Shown here piece by piece: positions 9,418 to 18,661 of a stretch of DNA of 64,000 nt. The DNA is from UBA4465 sp002292365 (GTDB taxonomy: Bacteria; Bacteroidota; Bacteroidia; Cytophagales; Cyclobacteriaceae): NCBI GenBank assembly GCA_943788615.1, contig CALSQY010000001.1, positions 434,001-498,000 on the forward strand. Reading direction: 5' to 3'. The notes under the pieces were generated by a model. The model was given only the letters and a program-made list of their open reading frames with translations, was not told the origin of the DNA and made no database searches. The position numbers and the translations under genes were made by a program. The stretch's first letter is position 1. Each line of letters begins with the position of its first letter.

Positions 9418-10344
9418 TTATCTTTTACTGGCGTTGAAAAGTTTTTGTTTTTCCTCTTTGGTCAGACTCTCATAACCCTTTTGTGAAATCTTATCCAAAA
9501 TGGCATCTATTTCATCTTGTTCGGAAGTATGGGCGGACAGGGGTGATGTCGATTGATTTGCTTCAGTAGCTGCTTTGGCCTTTTTTCTAGGCTTGCTTCT
9601 GTGGGTGACTTTAATTTTTGAGGATTGTCTGAAAAAACTTTTGAAAAAATCAATAATTTGAAGAATCCAACCACCGAGATCTTGACCTTTTTGTATTTGC
9701 TTGATGTAGACATAACCCATAGCAGCCCCCGCTAAATGCGCCCATTCGCCTCCTGCATTTGCACCTATGGTTTGTGAAAAAGAAAGAATGATATAAAAAA
9801 AGGCAATATATTTAATCTTTACGGGTCCAATCAAAAGCAAATGGAATGTATAATTAGGTAGTAAAGTGGCTGCCGCTGTAATGATGGCATACACTCCAGC
9901 TGAAGCGCCAAGCATTCTGGAAATCTGCTGACTTTCATAAAAGGGGAGTGTGTTATAAATAATTAAATAGAGCAGTCCGCCTGCAAGACCCCCTAGTACA
10001 TAAAGTGAAATCACTTTGTCGCTACCTAAATATTCTACAATGAGTTTTCCAAACCAATAAAGGACCAACATATTGAACAGGATATGGAACAAGTCAGCAT
10101 GTAAAAAAAAGTAGGTGATGATAGACCATGGTTGAAATAAAAATAAACTGAGATCCGAGGGAAGCATCAATAACTCCTCTATAGATCTATAGATTTCTGC
10201 TTCACCACTCACTTTTAGAAATATGCTCAAGGTCAGCATTACCAAGAAAACAATAACATTGATGATTATGATCTGCGCAATGGCATTGTTGGGCTTGTTC
10301 CAAGCATTTTTGAATTCATCAAGTAGATTTTCACTTGTATTCAT
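9418..10344 (-). CDS. rhomboid family intramembrane serine protease with C-terminal extension
   Basis: 308 aa membrane protease that cuts transmembrane substrates. Visible features: FFLHADLFHILFNMLVLYWFG (the family HxxxxHxxxN region), the catalytic serine in GASAGVY near residue 150, and the catalytic histidine in WAHLAGAAMGY near 205. About six transmembrane helices end near residue 220. A basic, low-complexity linker follows, then a short helical tail (DEIDAILDKISQKGYESLTKEEK) like the DUF6576 tail often found on Bacteroidota rhomboids. It lies 2 bp from a second rhomboid gene upstream on the same strand, in an operon with mutL. Confidence 0.92.
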   Translation of the reverse strand: MNTSENLLDEFKNAWNKPNNAIAQIIIINVIVFLVMLTLSIFLKVSGEAEIYRSIEELLMLPSDLSLFLFQPWSIITYFFLHADLFHILFNMLVLYWFGKLIVEYLGSDKVISLYVLGGLAGGLLYLIIYNTLPFYESQQISRMLGASAGVYAIITAAATLLPNYTFHLLLIGPVKIKYIAFFYIILSFSQTIGANAGGEWAHLAGAAMGYVYIKQIQKGQDLGGWILQIIDFFKSFFRQSSKIKVTHRSKPRKKAKAATEANQSTSPLSAHTSEQDEIDAILDKISQKGYESLTKEEKQKLFNASKR

Positions 10345-10346
10345 GA

Positions 10347-11147
10347 TTAGTAAGGTTTAATCGTTTTTTTATTAGTCCAAATCCGAATAAGGATGAAGGC
10401 GATCAGCATGCCGCTTAAATGCGCCAGATGCGCTACATTATCACCTTCCGAACGATTTAATTCGGAGTAAAGTTCTATAGCCCCGTAAATAAAAACCAAA
10501 TATTTTGCTCGAATGGGAATAGGTGGAAATAAAAGCATGAGTTGCAAGTTAGGAAATAGCATGGCAAAAGCCATCAATATGCCATAAACGGCCCCTGAGG
10601 CACCAACCATTGGAATATTCGTTTTGAGATCAAATATCTGTGTGACGGCACTCATCGTTTGTTTTATGTAATATGGATCTTGTGGATTATCGTAATACCC
10701 ATCTGAGAGCTTGGCCAACCCTTGCAAATTGAATCGACGAGACTTGTGTTCAGAAATGAATAAGCTAAAGTTATCGGGATTTGGATTAGAGAGATAGGTT
10801 TCCATATCTGCTTTCAATTGATATTGTTCTATAAAATTGGCACCGCCAAAAAGCATACCCGCTCCAATACCACAGGCCAGATAGAAGATGAGGAAATTTT
10901 TTTGCCCGAAGGTTTGCTCTAATAAGGGCCCAAAAACAAAGACGGCAAACATGTTGCCCAAAAGGTGACTGAAATTTGCATGAATCCACATGTAAGTGAT
11001 GAACTGATGCAGCTCGAATTGATCAGAAAAAACCACACGCAATCCCAACCAAGAAGATAAGGGTAAGTTCAATAAAGATTGCAAAACAAAAATCCCTACA
11101 TTCGCAATTAAAATGTACTTGACCGTAGGGGTTAATCTTCCAAACAT
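10347..11147 (-). CDS. rhomboid family intramembrane serine protease
   Basis: 266 aa, shorter than its neighbour and without the tail. It has MWIHANFSHLLGNMFAVFVFGPLLE, then the catalytic serine in GASGAVYGILMAFA and the catalytic histidine in VAHLAHLSGML. A loop of about 60 residues between the early helices and the serine helix is soluble (LKADMETYLSNPNPDNFSL onward). It sits 5 bp after mutL and 2 bp before the second rhomboid, so it probably belongs to one four-gene operon. The two rhomboids are clearly different in sequence; natural substrates are unknown. Confidence 0.92.
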   Translation of the reverse strand: MFGRLTPTVKYILIANVGIFVLQSLLNLPLSSWLGLRVVFSDQFELHQFITYMWIHANFSHLLGNMFAVFVFGPLLEQTFGQKNFLIFYLACGIGAGMLFGGANFIEQYQLKADMETYLSNPNPDNFSLFISEHKSRRFNLQGLAKLSDGYYDNPQDPYYIKQTMSAVTQIFDLKTNIPMVGASGAVYGILMAFAMLFPNLQLMLLFPPIPIRAKYLVFIYGAIELYSELNRSEGDNVAHLAHLSGMLIAFILIRIWTNKKTIKPY

Positions 11148-11152
11148 ATTTA

Positions 11153-12976
11153 TTAATTAAAAAGTGAAATCATTTTATCTAAACTCAAAACTACAAAAGT
11201 TGCCTGACCATCCGGCGTATAATTGGGTTGTTTGCAGGCAAATAATAAGTCAAAAATTTTTGAAATTTCTTCATCAGCCAATTTTTCACTGATTTTTATG
11301 GCCGTACGTTTTGCCATAGAACGTGCTAAATTTTCGGTTTTATTAAGCGCAATTTCCGATTGATTCATCTTAAATTGTTCAATCAAATCTTCAAAAAGAT
11401 CTTTTTCAGACAGTTTGCCAATTTCTGGAGGTACGCCATTGATGACGATACAGTTTTTACCAAAAGGTTCAAATTCAAAACCGAGCATTTGAATTTCATT
11501 CTTTAGCGATAGAATCAAATCAAAATCTGCAGGATTGAGAGAAAGTTGACTAGGAAATAAGCAGGACTGTGAAACACCTTGATTTTGACGATAATATTCA
11601 AGATATCGTTCATAGAGAATCCTATCATGTGCCGCTCTTTGATCAATGAGTACCATACCGCTCTTTACTTGACGCAAGAGGAAGCGGTTATGTATACAAA
11701 GGGTTTGAGGATTGGGTAAACTATTTTGATGACCAGAATGAGGATCACTATTTAGCAGCATCCGATCTTGCTGTTGAAGCTCATTTTTCGCTTGTTCCCT
11801 ACTGATCAGTTCTTCATCATGCGCATTCTCGTACAATAATTCCCAATTTTTGGATGAACTATTGGAGTTTGGGATATTTTTGAATTGCGTATATTTTTTA
11901 TCTGATTCAGATACCTGATCAGTCCCCTTTGGTGGAGAAAACAAGGCAAAATTAACGTCTGTATCGAAGTCTATAGAGGGCGCTACATTTGAAGTGGCCA
12001 AGGCTTGACGTACCGCAGCCACAATTATGCCATACAGTAAACGATCATCGGTGAATTTAACCTCTGTTTTGGTAGGGTGAACATTTACATCGACGTTTTT
12101 CGGATCAATTTCAATAAACAATACATAAAAAGGATGAGCCTCTGTTTTTAAAAGCCCTTTAAAAGCTTTTAATACGGCATGATTGAGATAATGATTTTTG
12201 ATGAAACGATGGTTCACAAAAAAGAATTGTTCGCCTCTGGTTTTTTTTGCAAAAGTGGGCTTACCTACATAGCCCGTGATCCTAACCGTAGGCGTTTCCT
12301 CTTGGCAGGGGATGAGTTGCTGCTGATAATTTTTCCCAAAAATTTGGACAATACGCTTGCTGAGTTTGCCGGGCTCTAAGTTGTAAACTTCCTCATTATT
12401 GTGGTTTAATGAGAATTTAATACCTGCATGAGCGATTGAAATCCTTTGAAATTCATCATGAATGTGTCGAAATTCTACTGGATTACTTTTTAAAAAGTTT
12501 CTACGTGCAGGAATGTTGAAGAAAAGATTTTTTATGGACAAGCTCGTCCCATTTTGCATGCTTATGGGTTCTTGTTTGCGGAGGTCACTGGCTTCAACCT
12601 TGATCAACAGACCTAATTCAAGATCATCTGTTTTTGTTTTTAATTCGACTTGTGCGACCGCTGCAATAGAGGCGAGTGCCTCGCCTCTAAAACCCATTGA
12701 TTTAAGTCTAAATAAATCTTTGGCATTTTTCAATTTGGAAGTTGCATGTCTCTCAAAGCACATGATGGCATCTTTTTTAGACATTCCCCTGCCGTCGTCC
12801 ACCACTTGAATAAGGGTTTTTCCGGCTTCCTGTATGTATACCTTAATTTCTTTAGCACCAGCATCGATACTGTTTTCGAGTAGTTCTTTTACGGCCGAGG
12901 CAGGCCTTTGAACGACTTCTCCAGCGGCAATTTGATTGGCAATATGATCAGGAAGTACGTGGATGATGTCGTGCAT
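11153..12976 (-). CDS. mutL: DNA mismatch repair protein MutL
   Basis: 607 aa GHKL ATPase that links MutS mismatch recognition to downstream repair. The N-terminal ATPase motifs are intact: ELLENSIDAGAKEI, DDGRGM, HATSK and GFRGEALASIAAV, followed by the transducer domain with NVDVNVHPTKTEVKF. The C-terminal dimerisation domain has DQRAAHDRILYE where endonuclease-type MutL carries DQHAxxExxxxE, and TPDGQATF where the CPHGRP-type motif is expected, so metal-dependent nicking is probably lost. The ATG overlaps the stop of the upstream small membrane-protein gene (TAATG). Confidence 0.95.
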   Translation of the reverse strand: MHDIIHVLPDHIANQIAAGEVVQRPASAVKELLENSIDAGAKEIKVYIQEAGKTLIQVVDDGRGMSKKDAIMCFERHATSKLKNAKDLFRLKSMGFRGEALASIAAVAQVELKTKTDDLELGLLIKVEASDLRKQEPISMQNGTSLSIKNLFFNIPARRNFLKSNPVEFRHIHDEFQRISIAHAGIKFSLNHNNEEVYNLEPGKLSKRIVQIFGKNYQQQLIPCQEETPTVRITGYVGKPTFAKKTRGEQFFFVNHRFIKNHYLNHAVLKAFKGLLKTEAHPFYVLFIEIDPKNVDVNVHPTKTEVKFTDDRLLYGIIVAAVRQALATSNVAPSIDFDTDVNFALFSPPKGTDQVSESDKKYTQFKNIPNSNSSSKNWELLYENAHDEELISREQAKNELQQQDRMLLNSDPHSGHQNSLPNPQTLCIHNRFLLRQVKSGMVLIDQRAAHDRILYERYLEYYRQNQGVSQSCLFPSQLSLNPADFDLILSLKNEIQMLGFEFEPFGKNCIVINGVPPEIGKLSEKDLFEDLIEQFKMNQSEIALNKTENLARSMAKRTAIKISEKLADEEISKIFDLLFACKQPNYTPDGQATFVVLSLDKMISLFN

Positions 12977-13317
12977 TAGTGCTTAGTTGCTTTTTTTTTG
13001 AATTTCAAAATTAGGTAGATGGGAATAATAAGCCAAAGGAGATGTAAAACAGGGTTTCCAAAATAAATCCAACCCAAAAAAGCCAATCCTAAACCGAGGG
13101 CAATGATCATTTGTAGTCCAGAAGTATTAGGTCCTGGACTGGACCGTCTGTCGAAGGTGATTTTATGAGCCCTTACCCCAAAATTTTCTTCTCCTGACAT
13201 CTCTCTTTTAATCATTTCGGTGCGCTCCAGTATTTCCTCTTTGATGGGATCATAATATCTCGGAGTAATGGTAAACTTTTTATGACCAGGCAATTTAACG
13301 AAAGAGGGTAACTTCAT
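12976..13317 (-). CDS. small membrane protein of unknown function
   Basis: 113 aa. The soluble N-terminal half contains ITPRYYDPIKEEILERTEMI and KITFDRRSS. Two adjacent hydrophobic helices follow (about residues 70-86 and 88-104), ending in a lysine-rich tail, so it is probably anchored in the inner membrane. It is first in the operon with mutL and the two rhomboids, its stop overlapping the mutL start. I do not know a function, and the coupling to mutL may be positional only. Confidence 0.75.
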   Translation of the reverse strand: MKLPSFVKLPGHKKFTITPRYYDPIKEEILERTEMIKREMSGEENFGVRAHKITFDRRSSPGPNTSGLQMIIALGLGLAFLGWIYFGNPVLHLLWLIIPIYLILKFKKKATKH

Positions 13318-13724
13318 TTTGAGTTAACTATTTATGGTTGTTTTTTAACTGGGCCTTACCTTGGCCAGGAGACAAAAATGATATTTTAAAGCCGCTTTAC
13401 TTTACGTAAGGAGGAAGATAAAATAACCGTCCAAGCACATACCAGTTAACCTTTTATTTCTACAAATTTATTGAAATGTTTTGAAGGTCGTTTCTAAAAC
13501 TTTAAGTTACTGTAAAATTGAAATATTTAGATGAAATAATGAGACAAAATATAGATTTTTGAGATTGTTTATGTTTAGATGTTATCTTGTGCTGGCAATC
13601 TCTGTATCGATCTTTCAAATCCAAAAATAATTTTGGTAATTTTAGTTAATCTATATTTCCTAGGTAGGGAAATTAGGACAAAACAAATAAAACCTTAAGC
13701 GTTACTAAAGATAAATTTACAGAA
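13318..13724. other. divergent intergenic region
   Basis: 407 bp AT-rich spacer between the mutL/rhomboid operon (-) and bshA (+); both promoters should lie here. I see no exact TAnnTTTG box, no G5-N16-CGTC element, no strong hairpin and no credible ORF (the longest is a 19-codon frame at about 13571). Confidence 0.45.
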
Positions 13725-14849
13725 ATGAAAATTGGAATTGTTTGCTACCCTACTTTCGGCGGGAGTGGGGTGATGGCTACTGAGTTAGGAATGGGACTTG
13801 CCAAAAAAGGCCATCAGATTCATTTCATCACCTATGCACAGCCCACGAGATTGGACTTTTTGAGTGAAAATCTTTTTTATCATGAGGTATCTGTCAAAGA
13901 TTATCCTTTATTTGACTATCCCCCTTATGAGATTGCCTTAGCCGCAAGAATGGTGGATGTGGTCGAATTTGAAAAATTAGATTTGCTACATGTCCATTAT
14001 GCGATCCCTCATGCATCAGCGGCAATTTTAGCAAAGCAAATATTGGCGACCAAAGGGATTACTATTCCCATAGTAACCACCTTACATGGGACAGATATCA
14101 CCTTGGTAGGTAAAGAGGCAACCTATGCTTCAGTGGTGACTTATGCCATCAATCAATCAGATGTGGTGACGGCAGTTTCAAATTCTCTAAAAAGGGATAC
14201 TTATGCCCTCTTTGATATTCAAAAGGAGATCAGGGTGATTCCCAATTTTGTGGATATTGATAAGTTTAAAAAGCAGCATAAAGATCATTTTAAAAAAGCG
14301 ATATGTCCCAATGGAGAAAAACTTATGGTACATATTTCTAACTTTAGGAAAGTGAAGCGGGTGCAAGACGTGATCACTGTCTTTTGTAAGGTAAGTCAAC
14401 AGATACCGGTGAAGTTATTGTTGGTAGGTGATGGTCCCGAGAGATCTGAAATGGAAAAAATGACCCGTGAGACGTGTAGTATTCAGGACGTACGTTTTCT
14501 CGGTAAAATGTCCAATATTGAAGAAATTCTCTCCGTTTGTGATTTATTTATCATGACTTCTGAAAAAGAAAGTTTTGGTTTGGCTGCCCTCGAAGCGATG
14601 GCCTGCCAAATACCCTTGATCAGTACGAATGTTGGAGGACTGACCGAATTGAACGAAGATGGAGTTACCGGATACACGTGTGATGTGGGAGATATTGAGG
14701 AGATGGTGGAAAAAACCCTACGTGTGCTGCATGAAGATAACCTACCAAAATTCAAAGCAGAGGCTTATAAAAAAGCATTATTATTTGAATTATCTCTGAT
14801 CATGCCCGTATACGAGGAAGCCTATGAAGCCGCTTGCATCACGCAATAA
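13725..14849 (+). CDS. bshA: N-acetyl-alpha-D-glucosaminyl L-malate synthase BshA
   Basis: GT4 glycosyltransferase that joins GlcNAc from UDP-GlcNAc to L-malate, the first step of bacillithiol synthesis. 374 aa, normal length. The N-terminal MKIGIVCYPTFGGSGVMATELG is the BshA signature, followed by LHVHYAIPHA, TTLHGTDITLVG and VVTAVSNSLK. The C-terminal Rossmann half has the GT4 SEKESFGLAALEAMA motif, with the EX7E glutamates, and STNVGGLTELN. It implies bacillithiol as the main low-molecular-weight thiol. It seems to be a single-gene unit. Confidence 0.95.
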   Translation: MKIGIVCYPTFGGSGVMATELGMGLAKKGHQIHFITYAQPTRLDFLSENLFYHEVSVKDYPLFDYPPYEIALAARMVDVVEFEKLDLLHVHYAIPHASAAILAKQILATKGITIPIVTTLHGTDITLVGKEATYASVVTYAINQSDVVTAVSNSLKRDTYALFDIQKEIRVIPNFVDIDKFKKQHKDHFKKAICPNGEKLMVHISNFRKVKRVQDVITVFCKVSQQIPVKLLLVGDGPERSEMEKMTRETCSIQDVRFLGKMSNIEEILSVCDLFIMTSEKESFGLAALEAMACQIPLISTNVGGLTELNEDGVTGYTCDVGDIEEMVEKTLRVLHEDNLPKFKAEAYKKALLFELSLIMPVYEEAYEAACITQ

Positions 14850-14893
14850 ATTTTAATCTTTTTATATAAAATGAAATTTTTTGTGATAAAAGA

Positions 14894-16018
14894 ATGTTTT
14901 CAAATCCAAAGAAGGTAATCATGATTGGATACCGATTTACGGAATATATTCCCGAAAAAGTAGCTGAAAAAGGCTCATTTGAAAGCTTGCGGGACATTTT
15001 TTTACAATTGATGGTCATTACCGGAGGGGATGTTTCAGAAACGATCCATTGGTTGACTAATTTGGACCAAGAACATAATTTAATGCCTGAAGATTATGGC
15101 ATGGGAAATTTTGTGGATGATTTAAAAGATCAAGGCTATATTAAAGAGGGTAGTGAGGAGGGAACGTTTGAGGTTACGGCCAAATCAGAACAAAAAATCA
15201 GAAAAAATGCGCTAGAAGAAATTTTTGGGAAACTCAAAAAAGGATCTAAAGGAGATCATAAAACACCTTATTTCGGTCAAGGAGATGAGACTACTACAGA
15301 TTTTAGGGAATTCCAGTTTGGAGATTCGTTGGATCAAATTGCTTTGACCGAAAGTTTGAAAAACGCACAGATCAACAACGGTACTGAAGACTTCAGATTG
15401 ACTGAAAGAGATCTAGAGATTCAAGATAAGGATTTCAAAGCACAGACGTCAACGGTCTTAATGATCGATATCAGTCATTCCATGATTTTATATGGAGAGG
15501 ATCGGATCACACCAGCAAAAAAGGTAGCTATGGCTTTGGCGGAGTTAATTACTCAAAAATATCCTAAAGATACCCTCGACATTATTGTATTTGGTAACGA
15601 TGCATGGCAAATTGAGATCAAAGATTTACCCTTTTTGCAAGTAGGCCCCTATCATACCAACACCATTGCGGGACTGGAATTAGCGATAGATATTCTGAAA
15701 CGCAAAAAAAATAAAAATAAGCAAATTTTCATGATTACGGATGGCAAACCAACCTGTATGAAGGTCGGCATCAAATACTATAAAAACAGTTTTGGCTTAG
15801 ATCCCAAAATAATGAATAAAACCTTTAATTTGGCCGCGCAATGCAGAAGAAGCCACGTACCTATTACCACCTTTATGATTGCCTCAGACCCCTATTTGAA
15901 GCAGTTTGTGCAAGAGTTTACCCAAATCAATAATGGCAATGCCTACTACAGCAGTCTGCAAGGCTTGGGCCATCTTATTTTTGAAGATTATAAAAATAAC
16001 CGAAGGAAAAATTTTTAA
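14894..16018 (+). CDS. VWA domain protein paired with MoxR-like ATPase
   Basis: 374 aa soluble protein with no signal peptide. The N-terminal 150 residues are charged and helical. A von Willebrand factor A domain then runs from about residue 185 to the end: the metal-binding MIDAS motif is DISHS starting at Asp192, with the supporting Thr in HTNTIAGL and Asp in MITDGKPT. VWA proteins of this type act with MoxR AAA+ ATPases, like the one encoded 5 bp downstream, in chaperone-like assembly or metal-insertion systems. The client is unknown. Confidence 0.85.
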   Translation: MFSNPKKVIMIGYRFTEYIPEKVAEKGSFESLRDIFLQLMVITGGDVSETIHWLTNLDQEHNLMPEDYGMGNFVDDLKDQGYIKEGSEEGTFEVTAKSEQKIRKNALEEIFGKLKKGSKGDHKTPYFGQGDETTTDFREFQFGDSLDQIALTESLKNAQINNGTEDFRLTERDLEIQDKDFKAQTSTVLMIDISHSMILYGEDRITPAKKVAMALAELITQKYPKDTLDIIVFGNDAWQIEIKDLPFLQVGPYHTNTIAGLELAIDILKRKKNKNKQIFMITDGKPTCMKVGIKYYKNSFGLDPKIMNKTFNLAAQCRRSHVPITTFMIASDPYLKQFVQEFTQINNGNAYYSSLQGLGHLIFEDYKNNRRKNF

Positions 16019-16023
16019 TTCAT

Positions 16024-17532
16024 ATGACATATTACGATTTACCAAAAAAAAAATTATTCGCGATTAAAACACTAAAAGAGCTGAAGGCGTCAGGTTACGC
16101 ACCGATCGGCATTAAAGATGAATTAAGAAAAAATTTATTACGTTCTTTCCAGGAAGATAAATCAGTTTTTGAGGGCATTTGGGGCTATGAGCATACGGTA
16201 ATTCCAGATATTGAAAGGGCTATAATGGCAAGGCATAATATCAATTTTCTTGGACTTCGAGGACAGGCCAAAACCCGAATTGCACGGATGATGGTACTTT
16301 TACTTGATGAATGGATTCCTGTGGTACAAGGCTCGGAACTCAATGATGATCCGCTGAGACCGATTTCTCATTACGCCTTGGCTAAGTTAAAAGACGAAGG
16401 CGATCAGATGGCCATCTCCTGGTTACACAGAAACGAACGTTACACAGAGAAATTAGCGACTCCTGACGTTTCTATTGCCGATCTCATTGGCGATATCGAT
16501 CCCATCAAGGCCGCGAGCTTGAAGCTTTCCTATGCAGATCAAAGGGTTATTCACTATGGTCTTATTCCTAGATCCAACAGATCTATTTTTGTGATCAATG
16601 AGCTTCCAGATTTACAAGCCCGTATTCAAGTCGCGCTATTTAATATCCTTCAAGAAGGGGATATTCAAATAAGAGGGTTCAAGTTGCGATTGCCTCTAGA
16701 TGTTCAATTTGTATTCACGGCAAATCCAGAGGATTACACCAATAGGGGTAGTATTGTCACACCCTTGAAAGATCGGATTGACAGTCAAATCATCACGCAT
16801 TACCCAAAAAGTATAGAGATAGGAAAGAAAATAACTCAACAAGAAGCACAATTGGAACCAGAACAAGAACGGGTCCAGTCTTTTGAGTTAGCCAAGAATT
16901 TGGTTGAGCAGATTGCCTTTGAAGCACGGGAGAGTGAGTATGTCGATGCCAAGAGTGGCGTCTCAGCAAGACTGACTATTTCCGCTTATGAAAATTTAAT
17001 AAGTACAGCCGAACGCAGAATGCTTAAGAATGGAGCGGAAAAGACAACCGTCCGCGTAGCTGATTTTGTTGGGGTCATTCCAGCCATAACCGGTAAAGTA
17101 GAGCTGGTCTATGAAGGAGAACAGGAAGGCCCCGGCATCGTAGCAGCTAACTTGGTCAGTAAGGCTCTTAGAACGCAATTTGTGAATTTCTTTCCGGATC
17201 CTGAAGAGATCAGAAAAAGTAAGAAAAGGGATAACCCTTATCAAGTCATTTCGGAATGGTTTGGCAAAGGTAATATGGTTGATATAATGTTAGATGCCAG
17301 TGATGCCGATTACAGCTCTTGCTTGAATAGCGTACCGGGATTGGCCGTTTTGGTTAACAAAAAATACAAAAAGGAATCAGAAGCTTATCGATTATTTTTG
17401 ATGGAGTTGGCGCTGCATGGTTTAGCAGAATACAGTGTGCTGAGTAAGCATACCCTTGATGAAGGATTGCAATTCAAAGATTTGATCAGTAGTATGTTTA
17501 ACATAGAAGATCATACCGCAGAAGATATATAA
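16024..17532 (+). CDS. MoxR-like AAA+ ATPase
   Basis: 502 aa. The Walker A motif is GLRGQAKT (near residue 77). A Walker B-like segment FVINELPDL, the sensor FTANPEDY and an arginine-finger region (TPLKDRIDSQ) follow; this is the magnesium-chelatase/MoxR branch of AAA+. A C-terminal helical region of about 200 residues is unlike the short lid of canonical MoxR. It lies 5 bp after the VWA gene, and the two are expected to work as an ATPase and metal-ion-dependent adhesion partner. It is cytoplasmic, and the substrate is unknown. Confidence 0.87.
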   Translation: MTYYDLPKKKLFAIKTLKELKASGYAPIGIKDELRKNLLRSFQEDKSVFEGIWGYEHTVIPDIERAIMARHNINFLGLRGQAKTRIARMMVLLLDEWIPVVQGSELNDDPLRPISHYALAKLKDEGDQMAISWLHRNERYTEKLATPDVSIADLIGDIDPIKAASLKLSYADQRVIHYGLIPRSNRSIFVINELPDLQARIQVALFNILQEGDIQIRGFKLRLPLDVQFVFTANPEDYTNRGSIVTPLKDRIDSQIITHYPKSIEIGKKITQQEAQLEPEQERVQSFELAKNLVEQIAFEARESEYVDAKSGVSARLTISAYENLISTAERRMLKNGAEKTTVRVADFVGVIPAITGKVELVYEGEQEGPGIVAANLVSKALRTQFVNFFPDPEEIRKSKKRDNPYQVISEWFGKGNMVDIMLDASDADYSSCLNSVPGLAVLVNKKYKKESEAYRLFLMELALHGLAEYSVLSKHTLDEGLQFKDLISSMFNIEDHTAEDI

Positions 17533-17546
17533 AAAATATAGAAGGC

Positions 17547-18194
17547 ATGACATTGACAGAGGCCCAGAAGCTGATCGCACAGGGGGAGGGCCAACAAATT
17601 GAATTTAAGCTAAAGGCGAAACATCCCGATAGAATTGTCAGAGAAATTGTTGCTTTTTCAAATTCAAAAGGAGGGCATTTGTTTATAGGTGTTGATGACG
17701 ATGGCAGTATTATTGGACTCAAAGATGCTGAAGAAGCCCATTATGTTATGGAAAAAGCGGTTAAGGAGTTATGCAGGCCTCAAATTGAATATGAATACCA
17801 GATCATACCCATCATAGACGGTAAAAGCGCGATCGTTCATTATCAATTTGAGTCTGGAAAAAAGAAACCTTATTTTGCCTTTTTAAAACCATTTCATAAA
17901 CGAGGTCGTTCCTTTGTAAGGCTTGAAGACAGGTCTATTCAAGCCAGTAGAGAATTGAGGCAAATCTTAAAATTTTCCTTACAAGATAATATGACACCTT
18001 TTGAGTATGGTGAAAATGAAAAAATGCTCTTAAATTATTTAGGGAACCACGAGGAAATCACCGTTAATACTTTTTCTGCAGTTGGTAATATTGATAAGCA
18101 ATTGGCCTCTCAAACCCTGATCAAACTCACGGTAAATAATGTACTGAAGGTCATCCCAGATGAAAAAGAAGATAGATTCATTTTTGTAGCCTAG
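17547..18194 (+). CDS. AlbA_2 (Schlafen-type) domain protein
   Basis: 215 aa. The first 140 residues match the AlbA_2 fold: EGQQIEFKLKAKHPDRIVREIVAFSNSKGGHLFIGVDDDGSIIG is its characteristic opening (residues about 12-55). The last 60 residues look like a winged helix (ITVNTFSAVGNIDKQLASQTLIKLTVNNVLKV). AlbA_2 proteins bind nucleic acid and several are regulators, but no reaction can be assigned. It follows the MoxR gene by 14 bp and a strong hairpin lies just after its stop, so it probably ends the VWA/MoxR operon. Confidence 0.8.
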   Translation: MTLTEAQKLIAQGEGQQIEFKLKAKHPDRIVREIVAFSNSKGGHLFIGVDDDGSIIGLKDAEEAHYVMEKAVKELCRPQIEYEYQIIPIIDGKSAIVHYQFESGKKKPYFAFLKPFHKRGRSFVRLEDRSIQASRELRQILKFSLQDNMTPFEYGENEKMLLNYLGNHEEITVNTFSAVGNIDKQLASQTLIKLTVNNVLKVIPDEKEDRFIFVA

Positions 18195-18202
18195 ACCTTG
18201 GC

Positions 18203-18232
18203 AAACAAATTTTCTTACAAGAAAATTTGTTT
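18203..18232 (+). terminator. rho-independent terminator after the VWA/MoxR/AlbA_2 operon
   Basis: Perfect 14-bp inverted repeat, AAACAAATTTTCTT at 18203-18216 and its complement at 18219-18232, separated by 2 bp (effectively a 4-6 nt loop), with a T run at the end. It begins 9 bp after the stop codon. Being AT-rich and symmetric it could work in both directions. Confidence 0.65.
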
Positions 18233-18661
18233 TGGTGTTCAGTGGAAGCCTAGTTTAGTTCCAGAAAATTATATTGAGTTCCCTTTTTTAGTGCTAAGGT
18301 CTATTTCCTTTTTGAAGCTTTTAAAAGGGATTTCAGAAGGGCTTTCTTTGCATCAGTCTTACCCAATCAGCCTCTTTTTTAAATGATTATTTACCCTTGA
18401 TTTTTAAAATTAGTTAAATGGGTAGGATTAATTTTTGAGCGCTCATGATGCCCAAGATAAAAAGGATGTGATAAAATTTAAACCGTTGCCGGTGAAAGAT
18501 CAATCTTATTATTTTAATAATTTACAAAGCGGACGCAATCGATTTCGTAAAAATTCTTTTTAATTTTTGTATAAATTATTCTTCTACTAATTATTTTCTT
18601 TTTATCTTATAGCAAAATAATTCAAAATTTTATATAAAACAACATTCAATCAAATCTCATC
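18233..18661. other. intergenic region ahead of ECF sigma gene
   Basis: 429 bp, AT-rich, between the terminator and the sigma gene. It should hold the sigma gene promoter, but I see no exact TAnnTTTG box and no G5-N16-CGTC element, so the sigma factor does not obviously drive its own gene. The 62-codon frame from 18198 runs through the terminator and is not credible. Confidence 0.45.

Noticed and set aside
18198..18386. 62-codon frame just after the AlbA_2 gene
   Set aside because: It starts at a TTG, runs through the terminator hairpin and has no recognisable composition or ribosome binding site.
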